From Phycisphaeraceae bacterium (GTDB taxonomy: Bacteria; Planctomycetota; Phycisphaerae; Phycisphaerales; Phycisphaeraceae), in NCBI GenBank assembly GCA_020851465.1, contig JADZCR010000008.1, positions 62,001-126,000 of the forward strand: a DNA stretch of 64,000 nt. The letters run 5' to 3'. Each line of letters opens with the position of its first letter. Position 1 is the first letter of the stretch. The position numbers and the translations under genes were made by a program. A model generated the notes under the pieces. That model had not been told where the DNA came from. It saw nothing but the letters and a program-made list of their open reading frames with translations, and made no database searches. This document shows, in pieces, positions 19,601 through 28,005 of this stretch.

Positions 19601-19893
19601 ACGGCATGCCTCGCTACGAAGCGATCATCCGGGGTAACCGCGATCGTCTGCGACCCATTCTGATGACCACGCTCGCACTGGTCGCGGGAATGCTGCCTCT
19701 GTGGATCGGCACCGGACCCGGCGCGGAGGAGCGCCGCGCCGTAGCGGTCGTGGTCATCGGTGGTCAGACACTCTCACTGCTGCTGACGCTGATCGTCACG
19801 CCGGTGGCTTATTCGCTGTTCGACGACCTGCGCTTCGCCTCCCGCCGGGAAAAGCCGGCGCCACTCCCCGCAGAAATCGCCGCGGGAAAGTGA
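16693..19893 (+). CDS. RND efflux transporter permease (AcrB/HAE1-like)
   Basis: A 1,066-residue inner-membrane permease of the hydrophobe/amphiphile efflux branch. It starts with the typical ICIRRPIFASMI first membrane helix, has two large periplasmic loops and repeats the topology in the second half. The proton-relay aspartates are D400 and D401 in GIVIDDAIVVLENI, and the matching lysine is K955 in GVVKKNS. Family members exchange protons for drugs, dyes or lipids as trimers and need a membrane-fusion protein and an outer-membrane channel. Neither partner is in this window, which is unusual. The ribosome-binding site is weak. Substrate is unknown. Confidence 0.93.
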   Translation: MQRLAEICIRRPIFASMIILALVVVGVTSYMRLGVDRLPSVDLPTVSIRTTLAGASPEEMESEVTKVIEEVVNTVEGIDELRSISGAGASVVIATFKLNRNIDSAAQDVRDRVQTALRRLPDDADPPVVSKVDNDSTPVLSIAVSGERTIRELTEIADKIVKVRLERSTGVGQINLSGGLERTINIWVNADRLAAHRLPITAVRDAIARENADVPGGNVTGSDREQILRTTAKLKDAAAFERVVIANINGAPLRVSDIGRAEDGNREPRSFARLNGKPAVVLDVVRQSGANTVEVIEGIKEKLPQVLDEVPPGVRVEVIRDQSRYIYAALHEIDTHLILGSVLACLVVLAFMRSWRSTIIASVAIPASVISTFGMMWALGFTLNAVTMLALVLMVGIVIDDAIVVLENIYRFVEEKKMNPMDAAREATAEIGLAVLATTLSLVVIFVPVSFMSSISGRFLYQFGITAAVAVLVSLLVSFTLTPMMSARLLRTNDSSHGGHAAAEAKSRGGFYGVIDRGYTALLKLAMRFRIPVAFVGLLVILSAIPLYRAVRQEYTPSDVDEAEFSLNVTAREGTSLSAMDGAMKAIEDDVRQIVVNGQKPVQVMLTTIGGGFLGQVNQGSAYIRIAPHEQRIFSLGRLWRELIHGRPRQAFAGNYSQRDVMLAIRKKLAQYSDLRTSVRNYPSFNIGGGNFDIDFAIRGPELSVLAAKAEELRIKSKDLGGIVDADTTLKLDKPELHVELDRERAADLHINARDLGATLRLMVGGAEEISRFRDESLNEDYDVQLRLSEDFRNKASSLSQLYVPRNDGGVIELANVASIRDTGSASRIDRLDRQRVVNLRASIGPGYALADRLEALRHASTELGLPQGYTTVVVGRGRELERTFTEFLWAFLLSIIFMYMILAAQYESLIHPLTILLSLPLSVPFALLSLYLTGGTLNLYSALGILVLFGVVKKNSILQIDHMNKLRADGMPRYEAIIRGNRDRLRPILMTTLALVAGMLPLWIGTGPGAEERRAVAVVVIGGQTLSLLLTLIVTPVAYSLFDDLRFASRREKPAPLPAEIAAGK

Positions 19894-20015
19894 GGCGATA
19901 AGGGCGCAGGGTTTCGATGCCTGCCACCCCTAACCTTGCCCCTGCGCGATCATCCCCTTAAGCTAATTCCCCGCTCATTTTTCGGCGGGATGTATCACGA
20001 ACGCAGGAGACCAAC

Positions 20016-22019
20016 ATGACCCAATCGGTAAGTCTCAACAACATCGTCGGCGGTAACGTCAACTCGCTGCTCAACGAGCACCGAAAGTTTCCTCCGCCAG
20101 CCAACATCTCCAAAGTCGCCTGGTTCAAGTCGATGGCTGACTACGAAAAGGTCTATAAGGAATCCATCGACAACCCGGAAAAGTTCTGGGGTGAAAAGGC
20201 AAGCGAACTCGAATGGTTCACCCGGTGGAACAAGGTTCTCGACTGGAAGCTGCCGGACGCGAAATGGTTCGTCGGCGGCAAGACCAACGTCGCCTACAAC
20301 TGCCTCGACCGGCAGGTCAAGGCGGGGCTGGGTGACAAGCTCGCGCTGGTGTGGGAAGGCGAGCCGATGGAAAACGGCCGCCCGGAGATCAAACGCTACA
20401 CCTACAACGAGCTGCTGAGCGAAGTGAGCCGCTTCGCCAACGTGCTCAAGAATCTGGGGGTCCGCAAGGGTGACATCGTCACGATCTACATGCCGATGAT
20501 CCCTGAGCTGGCGATCGCGATGCTCGCCTGCTCGCGTATCGGCGCGCCGCACTCGATCATCTTCGGTGGTTTTGCCGCCAGCGCAATCAAGGATCGCGTC
20601 GATGACGCCAAGAGCCGGATCATCATCACCGCCGACGGCGGCTATCGCCGCGGGAAAGTGGTACCGCTCAAGGACACGGTGGATGAAGCACTCAAGACCA
20701 CGGACATCGTCAAGACGGTGGTCGTGTTCGACCGGGTGAAGGCGAACTCGTGCAAGATGACTGCCGGCCGCGATTTCAAGTGGTCGGAGCTGATGGCCAA
20801 AGCCAGCGCCGAATGCCCCGCTGAACCGATGGATTCCGAAGACCTGCTGTTCATCCTCTACACGTCGGGGTCAACCGGCAAACCCAAGGGCATCATGCAC
20901 ACAACCGGCGGGTACATGGTTTTTACCTACCTGACCAACAAATACGTCTTCGACCTGCACGGCGACGATCCGAACGAAATGCACTGGTGTACGGCGGACA
21001 TCGGCTGGGTCACCGGCCACAGCTACATCATCTACGGCGTGATGCCCAACCGCGTGCCGACGCTGATGTTCGAGGGCGCGCCGAACTTTCCGGGCAACGA
21101 CCGCTTCTGGGACATCATCGCGCGGCATAAGGTGACGAAGTTCTACACCGCGCCGACGGCGATCCGTGCCTTCATGAAATGGGGCGATCAGGAACCGGCC
21201 AAGCACGATCTGTCGAGCCTCAAAATCCTCGGTAGCGTCGGTGAGCCGATCAACCCCGAAGCGTGGATGTGGTATCACGAGCACATCGGCGGCAAACGCT
21301 GCCCGATCGTGGACACCTGGTGGCAGACAGAGACCGGCGGGCACATGCTCACTCCTCTGCCGGGCGCGATGACCACGACACCCGGCTCGTGCTCGCGGCC
21401 GTTCTTCGGCATTGATATCGCCGTCGTGGATAAGAACGGCAAGGAACTGCCCGCCGACACGGGCGGCTTCCTCGTGGTTCGCAAGCCCTGGCCGAGCATG
21501 TTGCGCGGCATCTGGGGCGACCGTGAGCGATTCGTCAAGACCTACTTCGGCGAGATTCAGGGCGTGTACTTCGCCGGTGACGGCGCGCGTAAAGACCCGG
21601 AGGGCAACTTCTGGGTCATGGGTCGCGTGGACGACGTGATCAACGTCTCCGGCCACCGCCTGGGAACAATGGAAGTCGAGAGCGCGCTGGTGAGCCACCC
21701 GTTCGTCGCCGAGGCTGCCGTTGTCGGCGTGCCTCATGAGATCAAAGGCACCGGCATTGCCGCGTTCGTCACGCTCAAGATGGGCCGCACGCCGGATGAA
21801 AAACTCAAAGAGGAACTGGGCAAGCACGTGACCAAGGAGATCGGTGCGATCGCCCGACCGGACCAGATTCGCTTTACCGAGTCATTACCCAAGACGCGCA
21901 GCGGCAAGATTATGCGGCGGCTGCTGCGTGAAGTCGCCGCCGGCGGCGAGGTCAAGGGTGATACGACCACGCTTGAAGATTTTTCCGTGCTGGCGAAATT
22001 GAAGGACACCGAAGAATAA
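20016..22019 (+). CDS. acs: Acetyl-CoA synthetase
   Basis: A 667-residue AMP-forming ligase that activates acetate to acetyl-CoA through acetyl-AMP in the cytoplasm. It carries the N-terminal ACS domain ([16 protein letters not shown]), the ATP loop [10 protein letters not shown] near residue 283, WWQTETGG, and the C-terminal VSGHRLGT hinge. The lysine that is catalytic and reversibly acetylated in this family is K631 in [17 protein letters not shown] box precedes the ATG. Length matches the roughly 650-residue norm. It stands as a single gene, with miaA about 100 bases downstream on the same strand. Confidence 0.96.
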   Translation: MTQSVSLNNIVGGNVNSLLNEHRKFPPPANISKVAWFKSMADYEKVYKESIDNPEKFWGEKASELEWFTRWNKVLDWKLPDAKWFVGGKTNVAYNCLDRQVKAGLGDKLALVWEGEPMENGRPEIKRYTYNELLSEVSRFANVLKNLGVRKGDIVTIYMPMIPELAIAMLACSRIGAPHSIIFGGFAASAIKDRVDDAKSRIIITADGGYRRGKVVPLKDTVDEALKTTDIVKTVVVFDRVKANSCKMTAGRDFKWSELMAKASAECPAEPMDSEDLLFILYTSGSTGKPKGIMHTTGGYMVFTYLTNKYVFDLHGDDPNEMHWCTADIGWVTGHSYIIYGVMPNRVPTLMFEGAPNFPGNDRFWDIIARHKVTKFYTAPTAIRAFMKWGDQEPAKHDLSSLKILGSVGEPINPEAWMWYHEHIGGKRCPIVDTWWQTETGGHMLTPLPGAMTTTPGSCSRPFFGIDIAVVDKNGKELPADTGGFLVVRKPWPSMLRGIWGDRERFVKTYFGEIQGVYFAGDGARKDPEGNFWVMGRVDDVINVSGHRLGTMEVESALVSHPFVAEAAVVGVPHEIKGTGIAAFVTLKMGRTPDEKLKEELGKHVTKEIGAIARPDQIRFTESLPKTRSGKIMRRLLREVAAGGEVKGDTTTLEDFSVLAKLKDTEE

Positions 22020-22121
22020 GCGATTCCCGATGCGGTGATCCTCGTTGATGTCCGTGGTACAGCGACGGCGCGGATGTCGCGCGGGATGTCGGATCGCGTC
22101 GAAACCCGTGGCAGGATTTTC

Positions 22122-23087
22122 GTGTCGTCCCATATTCGCCCCATCGTCCTCGTCGGCCCGACCGCCGGCGGTAAAAGTGAGCTGGCTGTGGCGCTGGCGG
22201 AGCGACTCTCTCCGCGCGGGCAGATCATCAACGCCGACTCCATGCAGGTTTACCGCCACATGGAGGCCGGCACCGCCAAACCTTCTCGCCTGCTGCGCGA
22301 TCGTGTGCCTCATCATCTCATCGACATCGTTGAGCCGACGGAACGGTTCACCGTCGCTGACTGGATCAGTCGCGCCGAACCCCTGATCGCACAGCTTCAG
22401 ACGCAGCAGCAGCGACCGATCATCGTCGGCGGGACCAACCTGTACCTGCGCGGTCTCCTTGAAGGGATGTTTGAAGGCCCGGATCAGGACGCGGAATACC
22501 GCGCCACGCTGTCAATCCTGACGCCTCACGAGTTGCATGCGCGTTTACAGAAAGTCGATCCTCGCTCCGCGGAACGCATCCATCCCAACGATCAGAAAAA
22601 ACTCGTCCGTGCGCTGGAAGTTCATCACCTGACCGGCCAGCCATTAAGCTCGATGCAAACTCAGTGGGAATCTTTCCAGTCGCGGCGCGATCAAACGCCG
22701 CAATATCGACACGATCCGATTCTGCTGGGGTTGGACTGGCCGGTGGAAGCCATCAACCGCAGAATCAATGCGCGGGTGAAGGAGATGTTTTTCCCGACTG
22801 ATCCAGCCGTCGAGAGTCTGCCCGCCGAGACGCGGCGGCTCAAGGAAGCCGGACTGCTTGGGCCGCAGGCAAGCGAAGCGCTGGGATATAAGCAGGTGCT
22901 TGACCATCTCTCCTCGCCGTCCGACATCAGCCTTGATGACGCATTCGAGAAGACAAAGATTCTGACCCGCCGTTTTGCCAAGTCGCAACGAACCTGGCTC
23001 AAGCGATATCAGGGGGTAACGTGGCTGCCAGCCGATGAGCTGCCTGCGGAGGAATTGACGGCAAAGGCTCTGGCGGCGGTCCAATAA
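22122..23087 (+). CDS. miaA: tRNA dimethylallyltransferase
   Basis: This enzyme transfers a dimethylallyl group to the N6 of A37 in tRNAs that read UNN codons. The GTG at 22122 gives 321 residues, in the family range, and has GCAGGA just upstream; an in-frame ATG at 22035 would add 29 residues that match nothing conserved. Visible motifs are the P-loop GPTAGGKS, the substrate-site INADSMQVYR, TAKPS, VPHHLID and GGTNLYLRGLL, then ALGYKQ and a C-terminal RFAKSQRTWLKR. It lies between acs and topA on the same strand; linkage to topA is likely only by proximity. Confidence 0.93.
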   Translation: MSSHIRPIVLVGPTAGGKSELAVALAERLSPRGQIINADSMQVYRHMEAGTAKPSRLLRDRVPHHLIDIVEPTERFTVADWISRAEPLIAQLQTQQQRPIIVGGTNLYLRGLLEGMFEGPDQDAEYRATLSILTPHELHARLQKVDPRSAERIHPNDQKKLVRALEVHHLTGQPLSSMQTQWESFQSRRDQTPQYRHDPILLGLDWPVEAINRRINARVKEMFFPTDPAVESLPAETRRLKEAGLLGPQASEALGYKQVLDHLSSPSDISLDDAFEKTKILTRRFAKSQRTWLKRYQGVTWLPADELPAEELTAKALAAVQ

Positions 23088-23316
23088 CCGTATTGATGAG
23101 GGTATAACCGAGAGTCGAAAAAAAAGTTCGTATTAGGCTCAGAATTGGCCGCCCTCTTAAGTTCTTTAATTCCATGGTCTTGAGAAGTATTACTTGACAA
23201 CTGCCACTTAGCTTGCTCAAGTTAGCCTCCGATTTTCGTCGGAAGCCGGACGCTGAATCGTCGATAGACGCACAGTCCCGGCATGCCCGGTCGGATGCCG
23301 GGCATTGAAGGATAAC

Positions 23317-26043
23317 ATGGCCAAGACGAAGCGTTCCCAACCCGACTCCGCCTCAGCAGACGCTCAAGCGTCCGCTACCGCTGCGAAGAAATCTCCTCGT
23401 TCCCGACAAGCCGGCCGCGCCGCGGGAGGACGCCCCCGAAATGCCGACGGCAAGCATCTGGTCATCGTCGAAAGTCCGACCAAAGCCAAGACCATCAATA
23501 AGTACCTGGGATCCGAGTATGTCGTGATGGCCAGCGTCGGGCATGTGCGCGACCTGCCCAGCAGCTCGGCCGGTCTGAAGGGCAAAAAGCGTCCGCCGGT
23601 CCCCGGGGTCGATCTCGAACACGATTTCAAACCCACCTACGAGATCATGCCCGCCAAGCGGCAGACCGTGACCGACCTGAAAAAGGTCGCCAAGAGCGCA
23701 GCGGATGTGTGGTTTGCGACCGACCTCGACCGTGAGGGCGAAGCGATCGCCTGGCATCTGGCGCAGGCTCTGGATGTGCCATTAAAGACTGCCAAGCGTG
23801 TGGTCTTCAACGCGATCACCAAGGGTGAAATTCAGAACGCCTTCAACCATCCGCGCTCGATTGATGAAAACAAGGTTAACGCGCAGCAGGCCCGCCGCAT
23901 CCTTGACCGGATCGTCGGTTATCAGGTTTCGCCGCTGCTCTGGAAAAAAGTCGCGGGCGGTTTGAGTGCCGGTCGTGTGCAGTCGGTCGCGGTGCGTCTG
24001 GTCGTCGAGCGGGAGCGGCTGATCGAAGCGTTCGTGCCTGAGGAATTTTGGAAGATCACCGGTTACTTCACCCCCGACCTGAAAAACGCCGCTGCGCTTT
24101 CGCGTGAGCTGCGTGAATGGCTGGCGGCGGCGGACAAGGCTGAGCCGCGCACGATCCGCGAGCGGATCGGATGGGTCGGACAGCGCGGCGCGCTGCGTGC
24201 AGAGCTTGTCGAGGTCGGCGGCAAGGAATTCAAGGCGGTTGACCGCGAAGAAACACTGGCGACGGCACGGAAACTGGGCTTCTCCCTCGACTCGGCGGAT
24301 GATCGGCAGGATGAAAAAGGCCGCGGCCCGGCGAAATTCCTCACCACGCTCCACGGCCACGTCGAGAATCCCCCTCGCTACAACGTCCACTCGATCCAGA
24401 CCAAACGGGTCAGCTCACGACCGCCCGGCCCGTTCATCACCAGCACACTCCAGCAGAACGCATCCACGCGGCTGGGATTCCCGCTCCAGCGCACCATGCG
24501 CGTCGCGCAGCAACTCTACGAGGGCATCGATCTCAAGGGCATGGGTGGCCCTACCGGCCTGATCACCTACATGCGTACCGACTCGACGCATCTGTCGGGC
24601 GAGGCGCTGAACATGGCGCGGAGCTTCATCGATCGGAGTTATGGCGCCAAATATCTGCCGGAGAAGCCGAACTTTTTCGCTTCAAGCAACAAGGCTGCGC
24701 AGGAGGCTCACGAGGCCATCCGCCCTACGGATGCCGCGTTAACGCCCGACAAAATCCGCTCGTACCTCAACGAGGAGCAGTTCAAGCTTTACCGCATGAT
24801 CTGGGAGCGTTTCGTTGCCTGCCAGATGGTCAATGCGGAGTGGGACTCGACGACGGTGATGATCGCAGCGGAGAACGGAGAATCGGGACGAAATGACGCA
24901 GGCGCTGCGCCGATGGCACTTTTCAAGTCCACCGGCCGCTCGCTGGTGTTTGACGGCTACCTGAAAGTGTCGGGGATTCCCAACGCTGGCGACGAGGCGT
25001 TGCTCCCGCCGCTGAAGGAAGCGCAACCGCTCGCGCCGCTGCACATCGACCCGACGCAGCACTTCACCAGCCCGCCGCCGCGGTTCAACGAGGCATCGCT
25101 TCAGAAAAAGCTCGAAGAAGAAGGCATCGGTCGCCCCAGTACCTACGCGGCAATCATCTCCACCATTCAGGATCGCGGCTACGTTTCACAGCTCTCCCAG
25201 CGTGACCGACGGCTCTATGCGACCGATCTGGGTAAGGTTGTCACCGATAAGCTCGTCGAGGCGTTTCCCACGATCATGGACGTGGCCTACACCCGCGAGA
25301 TGGAAGGGGAACTCGACAAGATCGAGGAGGAGCATCACGACTGGGTGCAGATGCTCCACAATTTCTACGGACCATTCAAGAAATATCTGGAGACGGCGCA
25401 CGGCACGATGGTCCACGCCAAGGCGGAGACCGAAGAATCGGAGTACACCTGCCCGGAATGCAACGCGCCGATGGTGTACCGCTTCGGTAAAAGCGGGCGT
25501 TTTCTCTCCTGCGGTCGCTATCCCGATTGCAAGTACGCGGTGCAGATCGACCGTGAGGGAAAGCCGCAGCCGCCGGAGCTTTCCGACATCGCCTGTCCGA
25601 TCTGCAAGGGTCCGATGACGCGGCGGGTCGGCAAGTTTGGTCCGTTCCTGGGCTGCCAAAACTATCCGACGTGCAAAGGCATCGTGCGGCTCGACCCGAA
25701 AAAGGGAGGGGTCATCGCACCCAAGACTCCGCCGCTGCTGACCGATCTGCCGTGCAACAAGTGCGGCAATCCGCTGAACCTGCGCCGCTCGGCGCGCGGA
25801 CCGTGGCTGTCGTGCTCGACCTTCCCGAAATGTCGCGGACGATTGGCGTGGACGGCGGTCGATCCCGATAAGCAGGCGAAACTCGAAGCGGCGTTGAGCG
25901 ATCACGAGCGGGCGAATCCGCAGCCGAAGATCACGACTCTCGACGGCCGCGAGGTGGCGGACGGTTACGTGCCTCAGGTACAGGGCGCGGAAGCCCATGA
26001 TGAGCCGCCACCGGACGCCTCATCCATTGAAGATGCCGCCTGA
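23317..26043 (+). CDS. topA: DNA topoisomerase I
   Basis: A type IA topoisomerase of 908 residues that relaxes negative supercoils. The ATG at 23317 follows AAGGA closely; a TTG four codons earlier is possible. A Lys/Ser/Ala-rich N-terminal tail of about 45 residues precedes the Toprim domain (LVIVESPTKAKTINKYLG, then DLDREGEAIAWHL). The catalytic tyrosine is Y418 in GLITYMRTDS. GRVQSVAVRLVVERE marks the core. Three four-cysteine zinc ribbons close the protein (CPEC...C...C, CPIC..., CNKC...). The upstream 230 bases contain a consensus TTGACA at 23194-23199 but no convincing -10 box at the right distance. Confidence 0.96.
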   Translation: MAKTKRSQPDSASADAQASATAAKKSPRSRQAGRAAGGRPRNADGKHLVIVESPTKAKTINKYLGSEYVVMASVGHVRDLPSSSAGLKGKKRPPVPGVDLEHDFKPTYEIMPAKRQTVTDLKKVAKSAADVWFATDLDREGEAIAWHLAQALDVPLKTAKRVVFNAITKGEIQNAFNHPRSIDENKVNAQQARRILDRIVGYQVSPLLWKKVAGGLSAGRVQSVAVRLVVERERLIEAFVPEEFWKITGYFTPDLKNAAALSRELREWLAAADKAEPRTIRERIGWVGQRGALRAELVEVGGKEFKAVDREETLATARKLGFSLDSADDRQDEKGRGPAKFLTTLHGHVENPPRYNVHSIQTKRVSSRPPGPFITSTLQQNASTRLGFPLQRTMRVAQQLYEGIDLKGMGGPTGLITYMRTDSTHLSGEALNMARSFIDRSYGAKYLPEKPNFFASSNKAAQEAHEAIRPTDAALTPDKIRSYLNEEQFKLYRMIWERFVACQMVNAEWDSTTVMIAAENGESGRNDAGAAPMALFKSTGRSLVFDGYLKVSGIPNAGDEALLPPLKEAQPLAPLHIDPTQHFTSPPPRFNEASLQKKLEEEGIGRPSTYAAIISTIQDRGYVSQLSQRDRRLYATDLGKVVTDKLVEAFPTIMDVAYTREMEGELDKIEEEHHDWVQMLHNFYGPFKKYLETAHGTMVHAKAETEESEYTCPECNAPMVYRFGKSGRFLSCGRYPDCKYAVQIDREGKPQPPELSDIACPICKGPMTRRVGKFGPFLGCQNYPTCKGIVRLDPKKGGVIAPKTPPLLTDLPCNKCGNPLNLRRSARGPWLSCSTFPKCRGRLAWTAVDPDKQAKLEAALSDHERANPQPKITTLDGREVADGYVPQVQGAEAHDEPPPDASSIEDAA

Positions 26044-26089
26044 CGGCGACCATCGCGTCAGTGACAATCCTCTCCGGTAGAATCGACCT

Positions 26090-26506
26090 ATGCCGCTGTG
26101 GCGTCGCCTGCTCGTATTCGCGTGTTTTGCTGTGATCTTCATCAGCGCGGTCTGGGTATCGCTGACTCGCTGGCCAACCCGTGAAGCGCGTGCGGCACAG
26201 TTACAGGAATTCGAAATCCTCGAAGACCGCATGCTCCCGCTGCGGATGCAGCTCCCGCCGGGCACCTTCGTCGGCTACGTGTCTGAGTTTGCGCCGTGGT
26301 CCTACGAGTGGATGCTCGGATATTTCAAGACGCAATTTACGCTGGCACCGCGAGTGGTTGATTATGAAAACCATCCATCGCTCTGGATCGCCAACTTTCA
26401 CGACCAGCGCAGCCTGGAAACCTGGATCTTTCAGAACCAGAACGACATCGCCCGCACCGTGGATCTAGGCAACGGGCTGGCACTCGTGGAGTTCCGGTTC
26501 GAATGA
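26090..26506 (+). CDS. Hypothetical membrane-anchored protein
   Basis: A 138-residue protein of unknown family. Residues 5-25 (RRLLVFACFAVIFISAVWVSL) form a single N-terminal membrane anchor; the remainder is soluble, aromatic-rich and probably periplasmic. Its stop codon overlaps the start of the next gene in the sequence ATGA, so translation of the two is likely coupled and the protein may work with the polytopic membrane protein that follows. No conserved motif that I recognise. Confidence 0.65.
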   Translation: MPLWRRLLVFACFAVIFISAVWVSLTRWPTREARAAQLQEFEILEDRMLPLRMQLPPGTFVGYVSEFAPWSYEWMLGYFKTQFTLAPRVVDYENHPSLWIANFHDQRSLETWIFQNQNDIARTVDLGNGLALVEFRFE

Positions 26507-28005
26507 GTGCCATTTTCCTATTGATCGCCGTCACGCTCTCGTGGATGCTCGGTCTGCTGCTGGCCACGAGCCTCGCGGGACGAGGCAGCGGAACGCGACT
26601 GGTGCGCTGCGCCGTTGCGCTGCCGCTGGGGCTGGCGGTCACATCCGCGGCGCGATTCGCAGTGTTCATGCTGCTGCCCGTGTCGTTTCAGGAATACGGC
26701 ACCGCCCTGACCGTCGATCTGCTGCTGGTGGCTCTGGCGGGCGTTCTGCTCAAACTCGTGCGGCCGCCTCGATATGACTTCGCACCTCGGCGGGGAAGCG
26801 GATTATGGGCCTTCATCACGACCATCGCGCTGGCCGCGGTGCTGCTGCTGTTCTTTTGCAGATCAGCTCAGCAGTTGTGGAGTCAACCCTTTGGCGATTT
26901 CGATGCTGTTTCCATCTGGAACGTGCGGGCCCGATTTCTGTACCGCGCGGGGATGAACTGGCGCGATAGCTTTGTCGCCTCGGTTCACAGCGATTACCCG
27001 CTGAATCTGCCGCTCTCCATTGAACGGCTATGGCGTTACGCTGGCCATGAAACTCTGCTCGCGCCGACGGGAATCGCGCTGCTGTCGATGGCTGCGGTCA
27101 TCGCCATCCTTTTTGCCGCGGTGCGCCAGACAGTCGGCACAACACGAGCCTGCGCTGCGGTTATGGCTCTGCTGGCGCTGCCTTTGTTCCTCGGTGTCGG
27201 GACCATTCAATATGCCGATGTCCCCATCGCGGCTCTCATGCTGGGGTCTGTAACCGCCCTCTGGATGGCGACCGCTTCACCTGCGGCTGGACGATGGATC
27301 GCCTTGTCAGGCGTCATGGCAGGCGCTGCGGCGTGGACAAAAAACGAAGGGCTGCTTTGGACTCTGGCTCTGGGAGTCGGCGTCGTCATTGCGGAATTGT
27401 TTCGGAGCAACGGCACCGCATCCGATCATGCTGCATCCTCACCCCCGGTCACTCGCATCAATCGGGGTGTGAAAGTTTTACGGCACGTGCTGGCATTCGG
27501 CCTCGGTGCCCTGCCGTTCCTCGCAGTCGTATTCTGGATGAAGCTCTCGCTCTCAGCGACCAACGACGTGCTCAAAGAACAGAATCGGACAAACACGCTG
27601 GAGAGGATTTTCGACCTCGATCGACACGCGGAGATATTCAGAGGCGTCTGGCAACATCTGCTCTGGCCGGCGGACCACTACGGCGGAACCGCTTCCGTGC
27701 GCTGGCCGGGACATTTCGTGCTCTGGGTGCTGGCGGTGTACGTCTTGGCGGCAGGTGTCAGCCTGCGCGGACGGTGGCCGGCCATGACCGCTACGCTGGC
27801 GGCGCTGAGCATCACACTTGCCGGCTTTTACGGGATCTACCTCATCACGCCGCACGATTTGTACTACCACATCGCCAATTCGATCACCCGGCTTTTTTTA
27901 CAGCTTTACCCGATCATACTTCTGGTGATCTTTTCCATCACGAGGCCGATGAGTCGCGACAACCTCAATGCCCGCCCGTGTCACGATGCCCAAGCATCGG
28001 GGTGA
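26503..28005 (+). CDS. Polytopic membrane protein, GT-C glycosyltransferase-like
   Basis: A 500-residue integral membrane protein with about ten or more hydrophobic helices. After the third helix comes GDFDAVSIWNVRARFLYR, which resembles the acidic first-loop motif of GT-C fold transferases such as the ArnT/PMT families; later TKNEGLLW and a lumenal loop with LYYHIANS are of the same general style. These enzymes transfer a sugar from a polyprenyl phosphate donor at the outer face of the membrane. The assignment rests on topology and the acidic motif, not on a clear family match. Its end overlaps the convergent phosphohexomutase gene by 41 bases. Confidence 0.6.
   Translation: MSAIFLLIAVTLSWMLGLLLATSLAGRGSGTRLVRCAVALPLGLAVTSAARFAVFMLLPVSFQEYGTALTVDLLLVALAGVLLKLVRPPRYDFAPRRGSGLWAFITTIALAAVLLLFFCRSAQQLWSQPFGDFDAVSIWNVRARFLYRAGMNWRDSFVASVHSDYPLNLPLSIERLWRYAGHETLLAPTGIALLSMAAVIAILFAAVRQTVGTTRACAAVMALLALPLFLGVGTIQYADVPIAALMLGSVTALWMATASPAAGRWIALSGVMAGAAAWTKNEGLLWTLALGVGVVIAELFRSNGTASDHAASSPPVTRINRGVKVLRHVLAFGLGALPFLAVVFWMKLSLSATNDVLKEQNRTNTLERIFDLDRHAEIFRGVWQHLLWPADHYGGTASVRWPGHFVLWVLAVYVLAAGVSLRGRWPAMTATLAALSITLAGFYGIYLITPHDLYYHIANSITRLFLQLYPIILLVIFSITRPMSRDNLNARPCHDAQASG

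Noticed and set aside
20871-21827. Minus-strand open frame of 318 codons inside acs
   Set aside because: It is opposite a highly conserved acs coding region and has no recognisable domain.
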